64,000 bases of DNA, from positions 186,001 to 250,000 of the forward strand of contig NZ_JAULBC010000005.1 of the NCBI RefSeq assembly GCF_041060425.1, written 5' to 3'. Shown here piece after piece: positions 25,103 to 34,764 of this stretch (the stretch's first letter is position 1; every line of letters begins with the position of its first letter). The notes beneath the pieces are model-generated. The model did no database searches, had not been told where the DNA came from, and saw nothing but the letters and a program-made list of their open reading frames with translations. A program made the translations under genes and the position numbers. Origin of the DNA: Danxiaibacter flavus (GTDB lineage: Bacteria > Bacteroidota > Bacteroidia > Chitinophagales > Chitinophagaceae).

Positions 25103-26587
25103 TTAAGGCTTCTGCACCCAAACGCTCACAGATCCGGCCATTACCTGAAATTCGCCGCAACCATCCTCATCCAGTTTTATTTCACCTTCATGATTGCCTA
25201 AAAGGTCAATAAAGGTTTTTCCGGCGTTTCTTGCGCCGGTATCCATTGTCTTAAAACCATCTTCGCTATTGGAGATGATAACTGCACAGCCTGAATTCCC
25301 TACTTCATCTACACCTTCCCGGGTAAATCCAATACAATTGGGATGGTCCAGGTAATCTCTCTGTTCACCGTAAGCATATTGCTTCCTGGCTAAGATCAAC
25401 TTGTCAATTTTATCGCAGGCAGGCAAAAATATTTCATAGTCATTTCCATCGCCCCCCTTATCTGTGTACGTTGCGCTAAACAGGTCCGGATAAAAAATAC
25501 AGGGATAGCCTTGAGCCCTTAACAGGATAAGCGCATATGCAATCGGTTTAAACCATGCTTCAACAGGCGCTTCCAGGGCTTGCAAAGGTTGAGTATCATG
25601 ATTGTCTACCAGTGTTACAGCCAGTTCCGGTCTAGTTGCTACTAATGTGTCATTGAATATTGTAGTAAGATCGTAGTCTTTTCCGGCATTTGAAGCTTTA
25701 TGAAAATTGTTGTGCAGAGGCACATCAAATAAGCTCATGCGGCCTTCTGTAACATCTATATAATTCAGCAATGGGTTAAGATCAATAAACCAGTATTCTC
25801 CAACTGCAAACAGATCATCCTTTGTCTCGGCCCGCATAAAATCGAGCCATTCTTTATAAAAATCCTGATTGATATGCTTAACTGCATCTAATCGAACGCC
25901 GTCAAATTGCACGGTATCATAATACCATTTGCCCCATCTTTTCAGTTCTTCCCTCACAGCCGGATTTCTGAATTCAATGTCTGCAAACATAAGGTAGTCA
26001 TAGTTGCCCATTTCCTCATCTACACCATCTTCCCAGCCCGGACCGTATTCGTTCTGAATACTGAAAATGGCGGTTTCCTCTAAATCTTTGGCATAGTCAA
26101 TGCCCGAAAAACAACTATGATCCCAGATAAACTGTGAGTATTTTCCCTTCCGGGCAGGAAAGGTAAATTTTGTAAACGCTTCTATTTCAAACGTATCGCT
26201 GATGAACTTGTTTCTGTCTTCCGGATCAACCTTCCTGACTGGTATTTTTTCCGTTTCATCCGCTCCGCCCATATGGTTTAGAACTACGTCGATATAAACA
26301 CGCAGTCCCGCAGCACGAGCTGCATTTACAGCCTCAATATACTCATCCCTGGTGCCATATTTAGTTCTGACAGAACCCTTCTGATCAAATTCACCCAGGT
26401 CATAAATATCATAAACATCATATCCCGGAGAAAAGCCACCCTCAGTGCTTTTATAGGCGGGCGGCAACCAAACCGAAGTAATGCCCATCTCTGATAAATT
26501 CTTTGCCTCGTCCTTAAGTTTGTTCCACACACTTCCGTCAGCAGGACTATACCAATGAAAGTACTGAAGCATTGTGCCATTAAGCAT
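25103..26587 (-). CDS. Cytoplasmic alpha-amylase (GH13)
   Basis: The 494-residue enzyme hydrolyses alpha-1,4-glucans. It has the GH13 conserved regions: DVVLNHMGG, DGVRLDAVKH with nucleophile Asp234, VGEYWF with acid/base Glu264 and LVDNHDTQ with transition-state Asp331. It starts MLNGTMLQYFHWY and has no signal peptide, as in intracellular liquefying-type amylases of subfamily GH13_5. It probably mobilises stored glycogen-like polymer. It leads into a run of minus-strand genes with stress character. Confidence 0.94.
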   Translation of the reverse strand: MLNGTMLQYFHWYSPADGSVWNKLKDEAKNLSEMGITSVWLPPAYKSTEGGFSPGYDVYDIYDLGEFDQKGSVRTKYGTRDEYIEAVNAARAAGLRVYIDVVLNHMGGADETEKIPVRKVDPEDRNKFISDTFEIEAFTKFTFPARKGKYSQFIWDHSCFSGIDYAKDLEETAIFSIQNEYGPGWEDGVDEEMGNYDYLMFADIEFRNPAVREELKRWGKWYYDTVQFDGVRLDAVKHINQDFYKEWLDFMRAETKDDLFAVGEYWFIDLNPLLNYIDVTEGRMSLFDVPLHNNFHKASNAGKDYDLTTIFNDTLVATRPELAVTLVDNHDTQPLQALEAPVEAWFKPIAYALILLRAQGYPCIFYPDLFSATYTDKGGDGNDYEIFLPACDKIDKLILARKQYAYGEQRDYLDHPNCIGFTREGVDEVGNSGCAVIISNSEDGFKTMDTGARNAGKTFIDLLGNHEGEIKLDEDGCGEFQVMAGSVSVWVQKP

Positions 26588-26706
26588 GAAATAAATATTT
26601 ACTTTGAAACATGCATTTGGATCGTATCTAAAACTAAAAGAAGAATCAGATAAATAAAACCAAACACACTAAGTCCGGTCTGATTATAGCCGGAGATTAC
26701 AGTACT

Positions 26707-27201
26707 TTAAAATATATCATCTTTACGTGATATCTCTTTTAGACTAAAACTGTTGAGCAGTTTAATTTTCAGGTAAGAATATAAAATCTCGTTGAGTTGA
26801 GACTGCATGGTATTTCTTATTTCAGAAAGAACCTCACTATCGTTTAGTACAGACCTGAAAGCTGATACAACTTCTTTCTCATAATGCATAGCACATTGAA
26901 ACGGACAGTTAAAACTGATGTCATCATTCCTATCCTTTTCAGGTGTATGCAGGTCCTGCAGTGGAAATACATGTGAAAGACTATCCATTTGTCTCTGGAT
27001 ATTTTCCTCGCATGGCGCCGTTTCGGTAACAAAAGTGAGGATACTTCTTTTTAAATACTTGTCTTTTATCTGTAAGCCTACATTTTCCATTTTAATTCTC
27101 GACGCCCGCACTGTCGTTAATAGCTTTGCCAACTTAGCGAAAGAGTGGCGAATTTGTCTTCTTTCTCTGGTATTCAATGTGGGGTGTATCATGACAAGCA
27201 T
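26707..27201 (-). CDS. Unrecognised helical protein, possibly ferritin-like
   Basis: This 164-residue protein is predicted by eye to be nearly all helical, with no signal peptide. HYEKEVVSAFRSVLNDSEVLSEIRNTMQSQ and the following LNEILYSYLKIKL look like the long helices of four-helix DUF2383-type proteins, but I cannot confirm the family. Met4 (27192) is an alternative start. Its neighbours are an amylase and a small membrane protein. Confidence 0.65.
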   Translation of the reverse strand: MLVMIHPTLNTRERRQIRHSFAKLAKLLTTVRASRIKMENVGLQIKDKYLKRSILTFVTETAPCEENIQRQMDSLSHVFPLQDLHTPEKDRNDDISFNCPFQCAMHYEKEVVSAFRSVLNDSEVLSEIRNTMQSQLNEILYSYLKIKLLNSFSLKEISRKDDIF

Positions 27202-27228
27202 ATTATATTCATTAGCTCAACAATTTTA

Positions 27229-27254
27229 ATGCCTGTAATGTTTATTACAGGCAT
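27229..27254. other. Perfect 11-bp hairpin after the small membrane gene
   Basis: ATGCCTGTAAT (27229-27239) pairs with ATTACAGGCAT (27244-27254), 4-nt loop. It follows the 27324-27470 gene on the minus strand but lacks a good U-tract, so it may stabilise or attenuate the transcript. Confidence 0.5.
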
Positions 27255-27323
27255 GGGAATGATTAAAAAAAAAATAATTCCTTAACATTTTTCTTTCGTT
27301 CCTGCTGTCTCTGTTTGTTTTAG

Positions 27324-27470
27324 CTATGCTCTTTGAATAAGACCCAGCAACAAAGAGACTACTGCTAAAACAATCAGGATATGGATTAAACCGGTTGCAT
27401 TGTACACAAAGAACCCAAGCAACCAACCTATCACCAGTATTACTGCTATCAGATATAATATCGATCTCAT
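27324..27470 (-). CDS. Small lmo0937-type membrane protein
   Basis: This 48-codon frame starts at ATG 27470 and ends TAG at 27324. It begins MRSILYLIAVILVIGWLLGF, then VYNATGLIHILIVLAVVSLL, giving two short membrane helices. That is the pattern of the lmo0937 family of small membrane proteins common in Bacteroidota. The function is unknown; family members often lie with general-stress genes, as here. Confidence 0.85.
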   Translation of the reverse strand: MRSILYLIAVILVIGWLLGFFVYNATGLIHILIVLAVVSLLLGLIQRA

Positions 27471-27500
27471 AATTTTAAATTTAAGGTTAGAAATAATTAA

Positions 27501-27977
27501 CTATAGGTTATATACATCTATCATGTAGGGAATTTCATCCTTACAACATGGGGGAAAATTCCACGCAAGATCCCCATTGAACATAATTATTTGCCACAGT
27601 CCGTTATCGCATTGTATTGCTGAAAACATATACCTGAAATTCTGATTGTAAATTTCAAATACGGTAAACTCTCCGGACAGATATTTATGATAACCAAAAG
27701 CATAGTTTGCTCCTCCCCCGGTAAACCATTGGATCGGCTTGTACTCATCACACTGGTAATTGAAATACCCGGCCAAACTCTGCCCGGTCTGTTTTGCGAG
27801 GCTCGTAAATCCCAGATCCTGCTCTATCCATTCTCCTGTTTCCACATCTGTAAAAAATATGTTTTCATAACCATCTTCAAAACAAACTTTAGCCATCAGG
27901 TGCATCGGGTGATCTATCAATGTAAAACTTGCCAGGGTGGCCTCTTCGCCATTTTGTATATATATTAAATGTTCCAT
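27501..27977 (-). CDS. Hypothetical protein
   Basis: I do not recognise this 158-residue protein. It is acidic and rich in aromatic residues (several Y/F/W), with beta-strand-like patterns and cysteines at FNYQC, AIQCD and PPCCKD. There is no signal peptide or membrane segment. It lies 30 nt upstream of the small membrane gene and 70 nt downstream of topoisomerase IB, all on the minus strand, so co-transcription is likely. Confidence 0.7.
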   Translation of the reverse strand: MEHLIYIQNGEEATLASFTLIDHPMHLMAKVCFEDGYENIFFTDVETGEWIEQDLGFTSLAKQTGQSLAGYFNYQCDEYKPIQWFTGGGANYAFGYHKYLSGEFTVFEIYNQNFRYMFSAIQCDNGLWQIIMFNGDLAWNFPPCCKDEIPYMIDVYNL

Positions 27978-28047
27978 TGTTCTGCTTTAAGTATTTTACT
28001 ATCGCCGTTATAACTATACCGGATAAAAAATCTGTGCCACATTTGCT

Positions 28048-29127
28048 TTATAGCAGCTCATCTTCCAATATCTTCATTACTATTTTTTCTTCAGAGCTAA
28101 GTGTGGTTTCATTTTCATTGGTATCCATATTATTTAATTCGGTTATGTATTTTTCAAGGCTTTTGTCTTCGTACCTGGAAATAATGGCGGGGTGCACATA
28201 ATATTTTCTGCACACTGTTCTTGTATTTCCAAGTTGTGTGGAGACAATGTCCAATGCCTGTACGATTTTTTTCTTGGCTTCGGTTTCCGTTTCAAAGAAT
28301 TGAAGCTCCTTAAAGGCAAGCAACGCATGTATGGTGCCGTTCCAGGTACGGAAATCCTTGGCTGTAAAATCCTCGCCGGTTATTTCTTTTATGTAAGCGT
28401 TTACCATTCCCGAATCAATCTTTCTTCGCTCATTGTTTTCATCGTAATACTGAAATAACTCCTTGCCCGGTATGTCTTTACATTGTTGAACTATTCGTGC
28501 CAGCCGCCTGCTTTTTATACTCACATTCTGAAACACACCTTTCTTTCCTTTAAAGGAAAATTTCATATCGCTACCTTTTATGTCAACGTGGTTATCTTTT
28601 AGCGTGGTTAGTCCGTAAGAACCGTTGGCTTTCTCATAAGCGTTGTTGCCTACCCTTATTCCGCTCTTATACATAAGGCTTATGACTGCAGCCAGTACTT
28701 TTTGTTGAGGAAGACCGGGAAGGGAAAGATCTTCTTCTACCCTTTTTCTTATTGCTTCCAGGCTTTTACCAAATGCATGCAAGTGATAGAACTTGCTTAT
28801 GTTACGGGCATCAACCCATAAAGGATGGTACTTATACTGCTTTCTGTTCCTGGCATCAATACCGGTAACCTGCAGGTGACCGTTTGAGAGATCACAAATC
28901 CAGACATTTTCCCATGCCGGCGGAATTACCAGTGATTTGATCCTTTCCAGGGTGGTTTTATTCCGGACTTTTTTTCCATTAAATACATAATCGAAAACAT
29001 CTCCTCTCCTTATTCGTCGAATACCGGGGTTGGAATCACTCACATATTGCAAATGAATGGCTTTAGCCATTTGTTCACAGTCCATCAAGGACAGCCTGGG
29101 AAGTTTTTTAGAAAGAATTGCATTCAT
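28048..29127 (-). CDS. DNA topoisomerase IB (poxvirus/bacterial type)
   Basis: The enzyme relaxes supercoils through a 3'-phosphotyrosyl nick. The 359-residue protein has the N-terminal GIRRIRRGDVFDYVF and LVIPPAWENVWIC clamp and VTGIDARNRKQYKYH. The catalytic set is Arg158 in SGIRVGNNAYEK, Lys177 in YGLTTLKDNH, Arg260 in DFRTWNGT and Tyr310 in CRKYYVHP. FRTWNGT carries Asn where most homologues have Gly. The size fits bacterial TopIB. It heads a minus-strand cluster of small and stress-type genes. Confidence 0.93.
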   Translation of the reverse strand: MNAILSKKLPRLSLMDCEQMAKAIHLQYVSDSNPGIRRIRRGDVFDYVFNGKKVRNKTTLERIKSLVIPPAWENVWICDLSNGHLQVTGIDARNRKQYKYHPLWVDARNISKFYHLHAFGKSLEAIRKRVEEDLSLPGLPQQKVLAAVISLMYKSGIRVGNNAYEKANGSYGLTTLKDNHVDIKGSDMKFSFKGKKGVFQNVSIKSRRLARIVQQCKDIPGKELFQYYDENNERRKIDSGMVNAYIKEITGEDFTAKDFRTWNGTIHALLAFKELQFFETETEAKKKIVQALDIVSTQLGNTRTVCRKYYVHPAIISRYEDKSLEKYITELNNMDTNENETTLSSEEKIVMKILEDELL

Positions 29128-29368
29128 ACAAGCGCGTACTATTATTGTACGGACGTAAAAAGAATTGTGCCTTATATATTTAAAGGCATTTTTTGTGGTA
29201 GTATGGCCGAGGACTGACGCCGACTGTAGATTTATATATTTTGCTGAGGAAAAAAATCATCAAAAATTAACGCGACGAGCTTAAGAAAAAGCTGCTTTAA
29301 CATCTTAGCACGCTTTCGTGCAAAATGGTACAAGCCTTGTTTTATTTATAAGCGTAACGCTACCGCTT

Positions 29369-29857
29369 ATGTTATATAATGATACAATAACCGAAAAGGG
29401 CAACCATCTGAAATTTCTTGCAGAAAAGATTTGTGAGATAAGAAAAGCGATATTCCGGGCTGATGTTGATACTATGCAAACCTTGCCAAACAACCTCATT
29501 AATACGCTGGACGTAGATGAAGAAGGACATGTCTGGTTTCTTACTTCAAGTAACGATAACTACACAAGATTCAGTGAGAAGGAGTTTTATGCATACCTCG
29601 AGTATTATCAAAAAGGACGCGATACGCGGTTGTTGGTAAGTGGCGTAGCAACTATTCAGGAAGACGCATTGATTCCCGAGAAATTTTCGGCACAGCGGGC
29701 TTACACAAACGGAACAACATTTATGATTAAGTTGAAGATTATGAAGGCGGAATATAGCTATGTTCCCAAAAAAGCCGGAAACTGGAAGGAATGGATCTCC
29801 CATCTCTGGAAGCGCTGCTGGCCGATAGAAACTTCCGGGCAATATGATCTTTTTTAG
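29369..29857 (+). CDS. Pyridoxamine-5'-phosphate-oxidase-like (general stress protein 26 type)
   Basis: From ATG 29369 the protein has 162 residues; a GTG at 29318 would add a hydrophobic extension unlike the family. The split-barrel flavin-binding pattern is visible: FRADVDTMQTL, then EEGHVWFLTSSNDNYTRF and YYQKGRDTRLLVSGVATI. Members bind FMN or F420-like cofactors; the substrate is unknown. The C-terminal WISHLWKRCWPIETSGQYDLF is typical of stress protein 26 relatives. It is divergent from topoisomerase IB. Confidence 0.82.
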   Translation: MLYNDTITEKGNHLKFLAEKICEIRKAIFRADVDTMQTLPNNLINTLDVDEEGHVWFLTSSNDNYTRFSEKEFYAYLEYYQKGRDTRLLVSGVATIQEDALIPEKFSAQRAYTNGTTFMIKLKIMKAEYSYVPKKAGNWKEWISHLWKRCWPIETSGQYDLF

Positions 29858-29896
29858 AACCTTTTACAATCATCTCCACTATACATGTCCTCTTAT

Positions 29897-29930
29897 AAAA
29901 GAGGTTGGGTAAGCCCCAACCTCTTTTCTC
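29897..29930 (+). terminator. Intrinsic terminator of the PNPOx-like gene
   Basis: AAAAGAGGTTGGG (29897-29909) pairs with CCCAACCTCTTTT (29915-29927), with a 5-nt loop and T-rich tail. Confidence 0.88.
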
Positions 29931-30009
29931 CTTTTAGGGCTGATGGTACATCCAATTTCTTCCCCTGAAATAATTGCAACCGGCATCCTCAATAAGCAGC
30001 TTGATTAGA

Positions 30010-30283
30010 AAATTTGGTTTGCCACAATCAAAAATAACATGACAGGCCCTTGCCGTTGATAGCCCGTAGGGCTTACAGCTCAATAGACAATCTAATAATT
30101 TATGCTCCTCTTGTACGTAGGACATTAACCCTACATTGGTTAAAGCCCTAACGGGCTACGATTACCTGAACTCATTCATTTCTATTGAGCTTAATTCCCT
30201 ACGGGAAAACTTGTCGTTGTTCTAAAATCTGCCATTTGCACTGCAGAATTTGGTTTACCACAATCAAAAATAGAATGAAAGGA
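30010..30283 (+). repeat. Palindrome-rich repeat unit, left copy (plus orientation)
   Basis: This unit of about 230 nt contains short palindromes with TAC-like loops: AGCCCGTAGGGCT, AGCCCTAACGGGCT and TTCCCTACGGGAA, plus GTAGGACATTAACCCT. It is colinear with the reverse complement of 35761-35993. The opening block (AATTTGGTTTGCCACAATC) recurs at 30246-30283. The rest of the gap 29931-30493 shows no gene. Confidence 0.85.
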
Positions 30284-30493
30284 CGCTTGCGCAATCACGC
30301 GGACCGCTGTTGTTGATATGAGGCGGAGCAATGTCCTTAACCCTACCAACAAATTAGCGAGTTATACGTTTCACGAATTAGGGTTTTTCATTTTTTGAGC
30401 TTCTTACTTCCGTTTTGACAGTCGTCTCCCAGTTACACATTGCGAGATTTGATGGAAGCCCAATCATCAATATAATGTATCTTCAAGAACATA

Positions 30494-33400
30494 ATGAAAT
30501 GCCCCTTTCTTTACCGCTACACCTTGATTCTGGTTTTGCTAACAACCAGAATCGCTGTATGGGGGCAAAGTGCTGTTATTAACAATACAGTCGATTACAC
30601 TATTACAAAAAGACTACTTTCCATAGAAGAGGGACTTGCATCTCACGAAGTATTTTGTGGCCTGCAGGATAAATCGGGCTTCATGTGGTTTGGAACACGA
30701 AATGGACTGAATCGTTATGATGGTAAAAATTGCCTGCTCTTTACCCGGCAGCGAAATAAACTACAGGACAATAAGGTTGTGCAGCTTGCAAAAGACGATG
30801 CCGGCAACCTGTTTATTGAATATGGCAGCACCGGCTTTCAGCTTACAACAAACGGCAAAGTGGACGTGATGAACGCTGCTACGCAGGAAGTACAAACACT
30901 CACAGCCGCCTTTCCAAACCTGCCTTTTAAAGAGCAGAATGTTTACTGGATCTCCAACGACGGCACAGACCAAATAAACTTTCTTACAGCCAATCCTTTC
31001 CAGCTCTGGAAATATTCTTCAAAAAAGGGATTTAAATTGCGATACCAGATTAACGACTGGGGATGGAAGGATTCTTTTCCCGCTATCGACTTTCGCAGTA
31101 CCGGACCTCAATGCTTTTTTGCTAACGGAACAGCCCTGGTCAAACTGTTTAACAGAGCTAACCAATACTTAATAACGGATAAAACCGAAGTTATATTCAC
31201 GCAGCCGGATGCTTTACGATCCCTGCCCATTGGCTTCAATAGTCAGAACGATCTGCTCATTGCTTATAACACTTCCACCGAAACGGACAGGTTTAATGTG
31301 GGTGCTGTAACACATTCGGGACGCAGTTTATTTCCTTACAATATTCAGCGCCCAGGTACAGATAGTATAAAAGGAAAATACTGGTACCAGATAGCCTGTT
31401 CTGCAGACGGTGCATCAAGTATACTTTACATTGGTACCGATGCACTCTATCTCTGGAATGAAAACACATTCCTGAAAATAGTGGACAAGTCAGAAATAAA
31501 GAATTTTGAGAATTTATTTCTTTACCAGCTCTTTCTCGACAATTTTGGAAACCGCTGGCTTTGTACTTCACTCGGCATATTGCAACTGAAGATCGAGAAG
31601 AACAGGTTTAAACAGTACTTCACCAATAAACAACAATTTATTGAAACAAACAGCCAGGCCCGGGGAATTTACGCGGATACAGAAGGCAGGGTTGTCGCCA
31701 ATATATGGAGAAATACTTTTCTACAACAAAATGGCTACCAGAAAAATGTTGGCGACGCTGAGATAAAGTATGCACTTGTCAACCACAATTCTACCCTGTA
31801 CTGTGGCGGTAGCAACCTGTTTCGCTACGATGAAAACAGCAACACACTTTCAAAATTTTCCGGCGGCTCAGGAACTGAAATATGGTCGATGCTTTCAGTT
31901 AATGACAGCCTTCTTTTGTTGGGAAGAACAAATGGATTTTTGTTGTTTAATTCCAACACCAAACAATTCGATTCTCTATCCTACTCGTCACAAGAAGCGA
32001 AATTTGTCTATCGCTTTTTTAAAGATGCAAATGATACCATATGGGCAGTAGCGGAGAATGGATTGTACAAAATTGTCAGAGACAATAAACAAACACCTTC
32101 GATCAACCGGCAATGGTCCGTTGTAAAATATCAATCCCGCTTCATCGACCAGCTTAGTTTACTGGATGCGTTTGCTGATGCCAGCGGAATATATTGGCTG
32201 GCAACAAATGGAGAAGGATTATACCGTTGGGATAGAAAGGCAAATAAATTTCAACAATTCAACATCACCGGAGGCTTTCCCTCCGATGTGTTATACAGAA
32301 TTGAACCTGACAACTACAATAACCTTTGGATAAGTTCTGACTACGGGCTCATCCGCTTTAACACAAAAACCTTTGCTGTTAACACCTACACAACGGCCGA
32401 AGGTATATCGCATAATGAGCTCAACAGAACATCCTCCTTCAGGGCAAAAGACGGCAAATTGTATTTTGGAGGAATAGATGGTGTGAATGGGTTTGATCCT
32501 AAGGATTTTGAAGCTGATACCAGCTCGCTGAATGCCCCGTTACGCATTATTGCATTTAACCAGTTCGTGGGTCCGGAAAACAAACTTGTTAATAAAACAA
32601 GTGATTTGCTGGCAACATCACGAATTACACTTGGACCGGATGACCAGTTTTTCACACTCGAGTTCCGGCTACTGGATTTTGCCAGAGAAGAAGCAGACCG
32701 TTATGCATACAAGATCGAAGGCGTTGACAAGGGCTGGATCTACATCAACGAAAATTCTATTCGTATCAGCGGGTTGCCATATGGTAAATTTGCCCTCCAT
32801 ATTAAATCTCAGAATCGCGAAGGTGCCTGGAGCAAAAGCGAGTTAAACATTCCGCTAATTGTTTTAAAACCATTTTACCTGGAATGGTGGTTCATTACTT
32901 TACTGGCGGTATTATTTATTGCCGGCGTGTATGCCTTCATCAGGTTTAGAATAAACCAGCTTGCTGCAGATAAAAATAAGCTGGAACAAACGGTAAGCGA
33001 AAGAACGATACAGTTAAAACAATCATTATCCGAGCAGGCTGAATTGCTTGCTGAGAAAGATGTTTTGATGAAAGAGATACATCACCGTGTAAAAAACAAT
33101 CTGCAGGTAATTTCCGGTCTTTTGGAATTACAGAGCAAAAGCATGGATGATGAAACTGCCAAAGAGGCCCTGATGGAAGGACGTAACCGTGTAAGAAGCA
33201 TTGCATTAATTCACCAGAACCTTTACCAGTTTGAAAACTTAAGCGGCATCGAACTAAAGCAATTTGTTACTGATTTGTGCAGGCAGATTGAAAGTGTATA
33301 TAAAAAACAACACCCGGTAGCTATGCATATTGATGTGCCGGTGCTATACCTGGATATTGATTCAGCTGTTCCCCTTGGTTTGATTCTGAATGAATTGTTA

Positions 33401-33676
33401 TCCAATTCCTTCAAGTATGCCTTTAATAACGGTGTTAATGGAGAAATAAATCTTGAAATTCATACAGTAACAGAAGGAAGATACCAGCTGAAATTTTCGG
33501 ATAACGGACCTGGCTTGCCGGAAGACTTCGATCTGAGCCGCGCAACTACCTTGGGCATACAATTGATCAACGACTTAAGCAGGCAAATTGGAGGCAATGT
33601 GAAATACGAGTATAAAGACGGCGCTCTGTTTATCATTAATTTTACTAACCGTAACTTACGTAAAAACGAAGACTAA
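30494..33676 (+). CDS. Two-component propeller sensor histidine kinase (HisKA_2 type)
   Basis: The 1060-residue membrane kinase has a signal peptide (about 1-24), then a large periplasmic region of ligand-binding propeller repeats (for example SHEVFCGLQDKSGFMWFGTRNGLNRYDG), followed by a Y_Y_Y domain near 700-785. A membrane segment lies at about 795-816 and a coiled coil at about 820-855. The HisKA_2 motif EIHHRVKNNLQVI has the phospho-acceptor at about His863. The ATPase has NELLSNSFKYAF and DNGPGLP. The LytTR response regulator begins 6 nt downstream. The ligand is unknown; Bacteroidota propeller sensors often respond to glycans, but no glycan-utilisation genes are adjacent. Confidence 0.94.
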   Translation: MKCPFLYRYTLILVLLTTRIAVWGQSAVINNTVDYTITKRLLSIEEGLASHEVFCGLQDKSGFMWFGTRNGLNRYDGKNCLLFTRQRNKLQDNKVVQLAKDDAGNLFIEYGSTGFQLTTNGKVDVMNAATQEVQTLTAAFPNLPFKEQNVYWISNDGTDQINFLTANPFQLWKYSSKKGFKLRYQINDWGWKDSFPAIDFRSTGPQCFFANGTALVKLFNRANQYLITDKTEVIFTQPDALRSLPIGFNSQNDLLIAYNTSTETDRFNVGAVTHSGRSLFPYNIQRPGTDSIKGKYWYQIACSADGASSILYIGTDALYLWNENTFLKIVDKSEIKNFENLFLYQLFLDNFGNRWLCTSLGILQLKIEKNRFKQYFTNKQQFIETNSQARGIYADTEGRVVANIWRNTFLQQNGYQKNVGDAEIKYALVNHNSTLYCGGSNLFRYDENSNTLSKFSGGSGTEIWSMLSVNDSLLLLGRTNGFLLFNSNTKQFDSLSYSSQEAKFVYRFFKDANDTIWAVAENGLYKIVRDNKQTPSINRQWSVVKYQSRFIDQLSLLDAFADASGIYWLATNGEGLYRWDRKANKFQQFNITGGFPSDVLYRIEPDNYNNLWISSDYGLIRFNTKTFAVNTYTTAEGISHNELNRTSSFRAKDGKLYFGGIDGVNGFDPKDFEADTSSLNAPLRIIAFNQFVGPENKLVNKTSDLLATSRITLGPDDQFFTLEFRLLDFAREEADRYAYKIEGVDKGWIYINENSIRISGLPYGKFALHIKSQNREGAWSKSELNIPLIVLKPFYLEWWFITLLAVLFIAGVYAFIRFRINQLAADKNKLEQTVSERTIQLKQSLSEQAELLAEKDVLMKEIHHRVKNNLQVISGLLELQSKSMDDETAKEALMEGRNRVRSIALIHQNLYQFENLSGIELKQFVTDLCRQIESVYKKQHPVAMHIDVPVLYLDIDSAVPLGLILNELLSNSFKYAFNNGVNGEINLEIHTVTEGRYQLKFSDNGPGLPEDFDLSRATTLGIQLINDLSRQIGGNVKYEYKDGALFIINFTNRNLRKNED

Positions 33677-33682
33677 AAACCT

Positions 33683-34423
33683 ATGAGCGTTTTAAAAATA
33701 GGCGTTGTAGAGGACGAACTTGTGATAGCCAGAACTATTTTAAATACCCTGGATGAGCTTGGCTATGCGCAGTGCGGACCTGCAATAAATTATACCGAGG
33801 CAATTGAAATGCTTGAACAAAACAGGCCTGATCTATTGCTTTTGGATATTCAATTATCAGGCAAAAAAGATGGCATTGATGTAGCACAAAAGCTGAATGA
33901 ACTATATCATATACCGTTTATTTTTTTAACAGCAAACAGCGACGGAGAGACAATCGACCGCGCAAAAAAAGTGAGGCCAAACGCTTACATTGTAAAACCC
34001 TTTACCAAAGAAGAATTGTTCGCTGCCATTGAAATTGCATTCAGCAATTTTACCGGCAATCACCCTAATTCAAAGACAGAACAAGGCAGTGCTTATCATA
34101 CAAAGGATTACATGTTTGTAAGAGATGGATATGTATTCAGAAAGATATTTTTTAGTGAATTGTTGTACCTGGAAAGTGACGCCAATTATGTTACACTGCA
34201 CCTTAAATCTCAAAGGAAAGTAATGGTGCGATCGACTTTCAACGACTTCATTTCCCATTTGGATCAAAAAACCTTTATCCGCATCCATCGCAGTTATTCC
34301 GTAAACGTTAGCCTGGTAGATGATGTTTTTCCCACTGAAGTTACTGTTAGCGGCATCAGGATCCCCACCGGAAAATCTTATAGAGAGGATCTCCTGAAGG
34401 CGTTGGGTATTAATGAAACTTAA
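33683..34423 (+). CDS. LytTR-family response regulator
   Basis: The 246-residue protein has a receiver domain (1 to about 120: acidic Glu10-Asp11, phospho-acceptor Asp55 in LLLLDIQLSG, Lys in VKPFT) and a C-terminal LytTR DNA-binding domain (about 145-240: IFFSELLYLESDANYVTLHL, then FIRIHRSYSVNV). It lies 6 nt after the sensor kinase and is its clear partner. LytTR proteins bind direct repeats in promoters; its targets are not visible. Confidence 0.95.
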   Translation: MSVLKIGVVEDELVIARTILNTLDELGYAQCGPAINYTEAIEMLEQNRPDLLLLDIQLSGKKDGIDVAQKLNELYHIPFIFLTANSDGETIDRAKKVRPNAYIVKPFTKEELFAAIEIAFSNFTGNHPNSKTEQGSAYHTKDYMFVRDGYVFRKIFFSELLYLESDANYVTLHLKSQRKVMVRSTFNDFISHLDQKTFIRIHRSYSVNVSLVDDVFPTEVTVSGIRIPTGKSYREDLLKALGINET

Positions 34424-34530
34424 ACGTTCCAACTTTCTTCTCCCAAACTTCCTGCTGTTCATCCCTAACCTGGCATATTCGTCCCTTTTATTTTAAAACC
34501 CCTCGGAGCAAGTGCAATTTTGTTCCTGAT

Positions 34531-34725
34531 ATGGCGCTACTGGATTTAGACAAGATTATTATTCAACGGACAGTTATCGGGATACGCTGCACAGCATGCG
34601 GCGGCAACCTGGTAGCTAAGAAGAGATCCGTCATATCAAGGATTATAGGCATAGTTTCTTTTGGACGATTGAAGCCGCAGCGATACGAGTGTGAAAACTG
34701 CAAAAAGAAACATCTGCTATTATAA
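34531..34725 (+). CDS. Small zinc-ribbon protein
   Basis: The 64-residue protein has two CxxC knuckles, IRCTACGGN (about 19-25) and YECENCKKK (about 53-57), spaced as in a zinc ribbon, with a short hydrophobic linker. Function is unknown. It starts at ATG 34531, 39 nt upstream of the peroxiredoxin gene, and may be co-transcribed. Confidence 0.7.
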   Translation: MALLDLDKIIIQRTVIGIRCTACGGNLVAKKRSVISRIIGIVSFGRLKPQRYECENCKKKHLLL

Positions 34726-34764
34726 ATTAATCAACTAATTCAAGTACCAATAAAACTAAACTAT

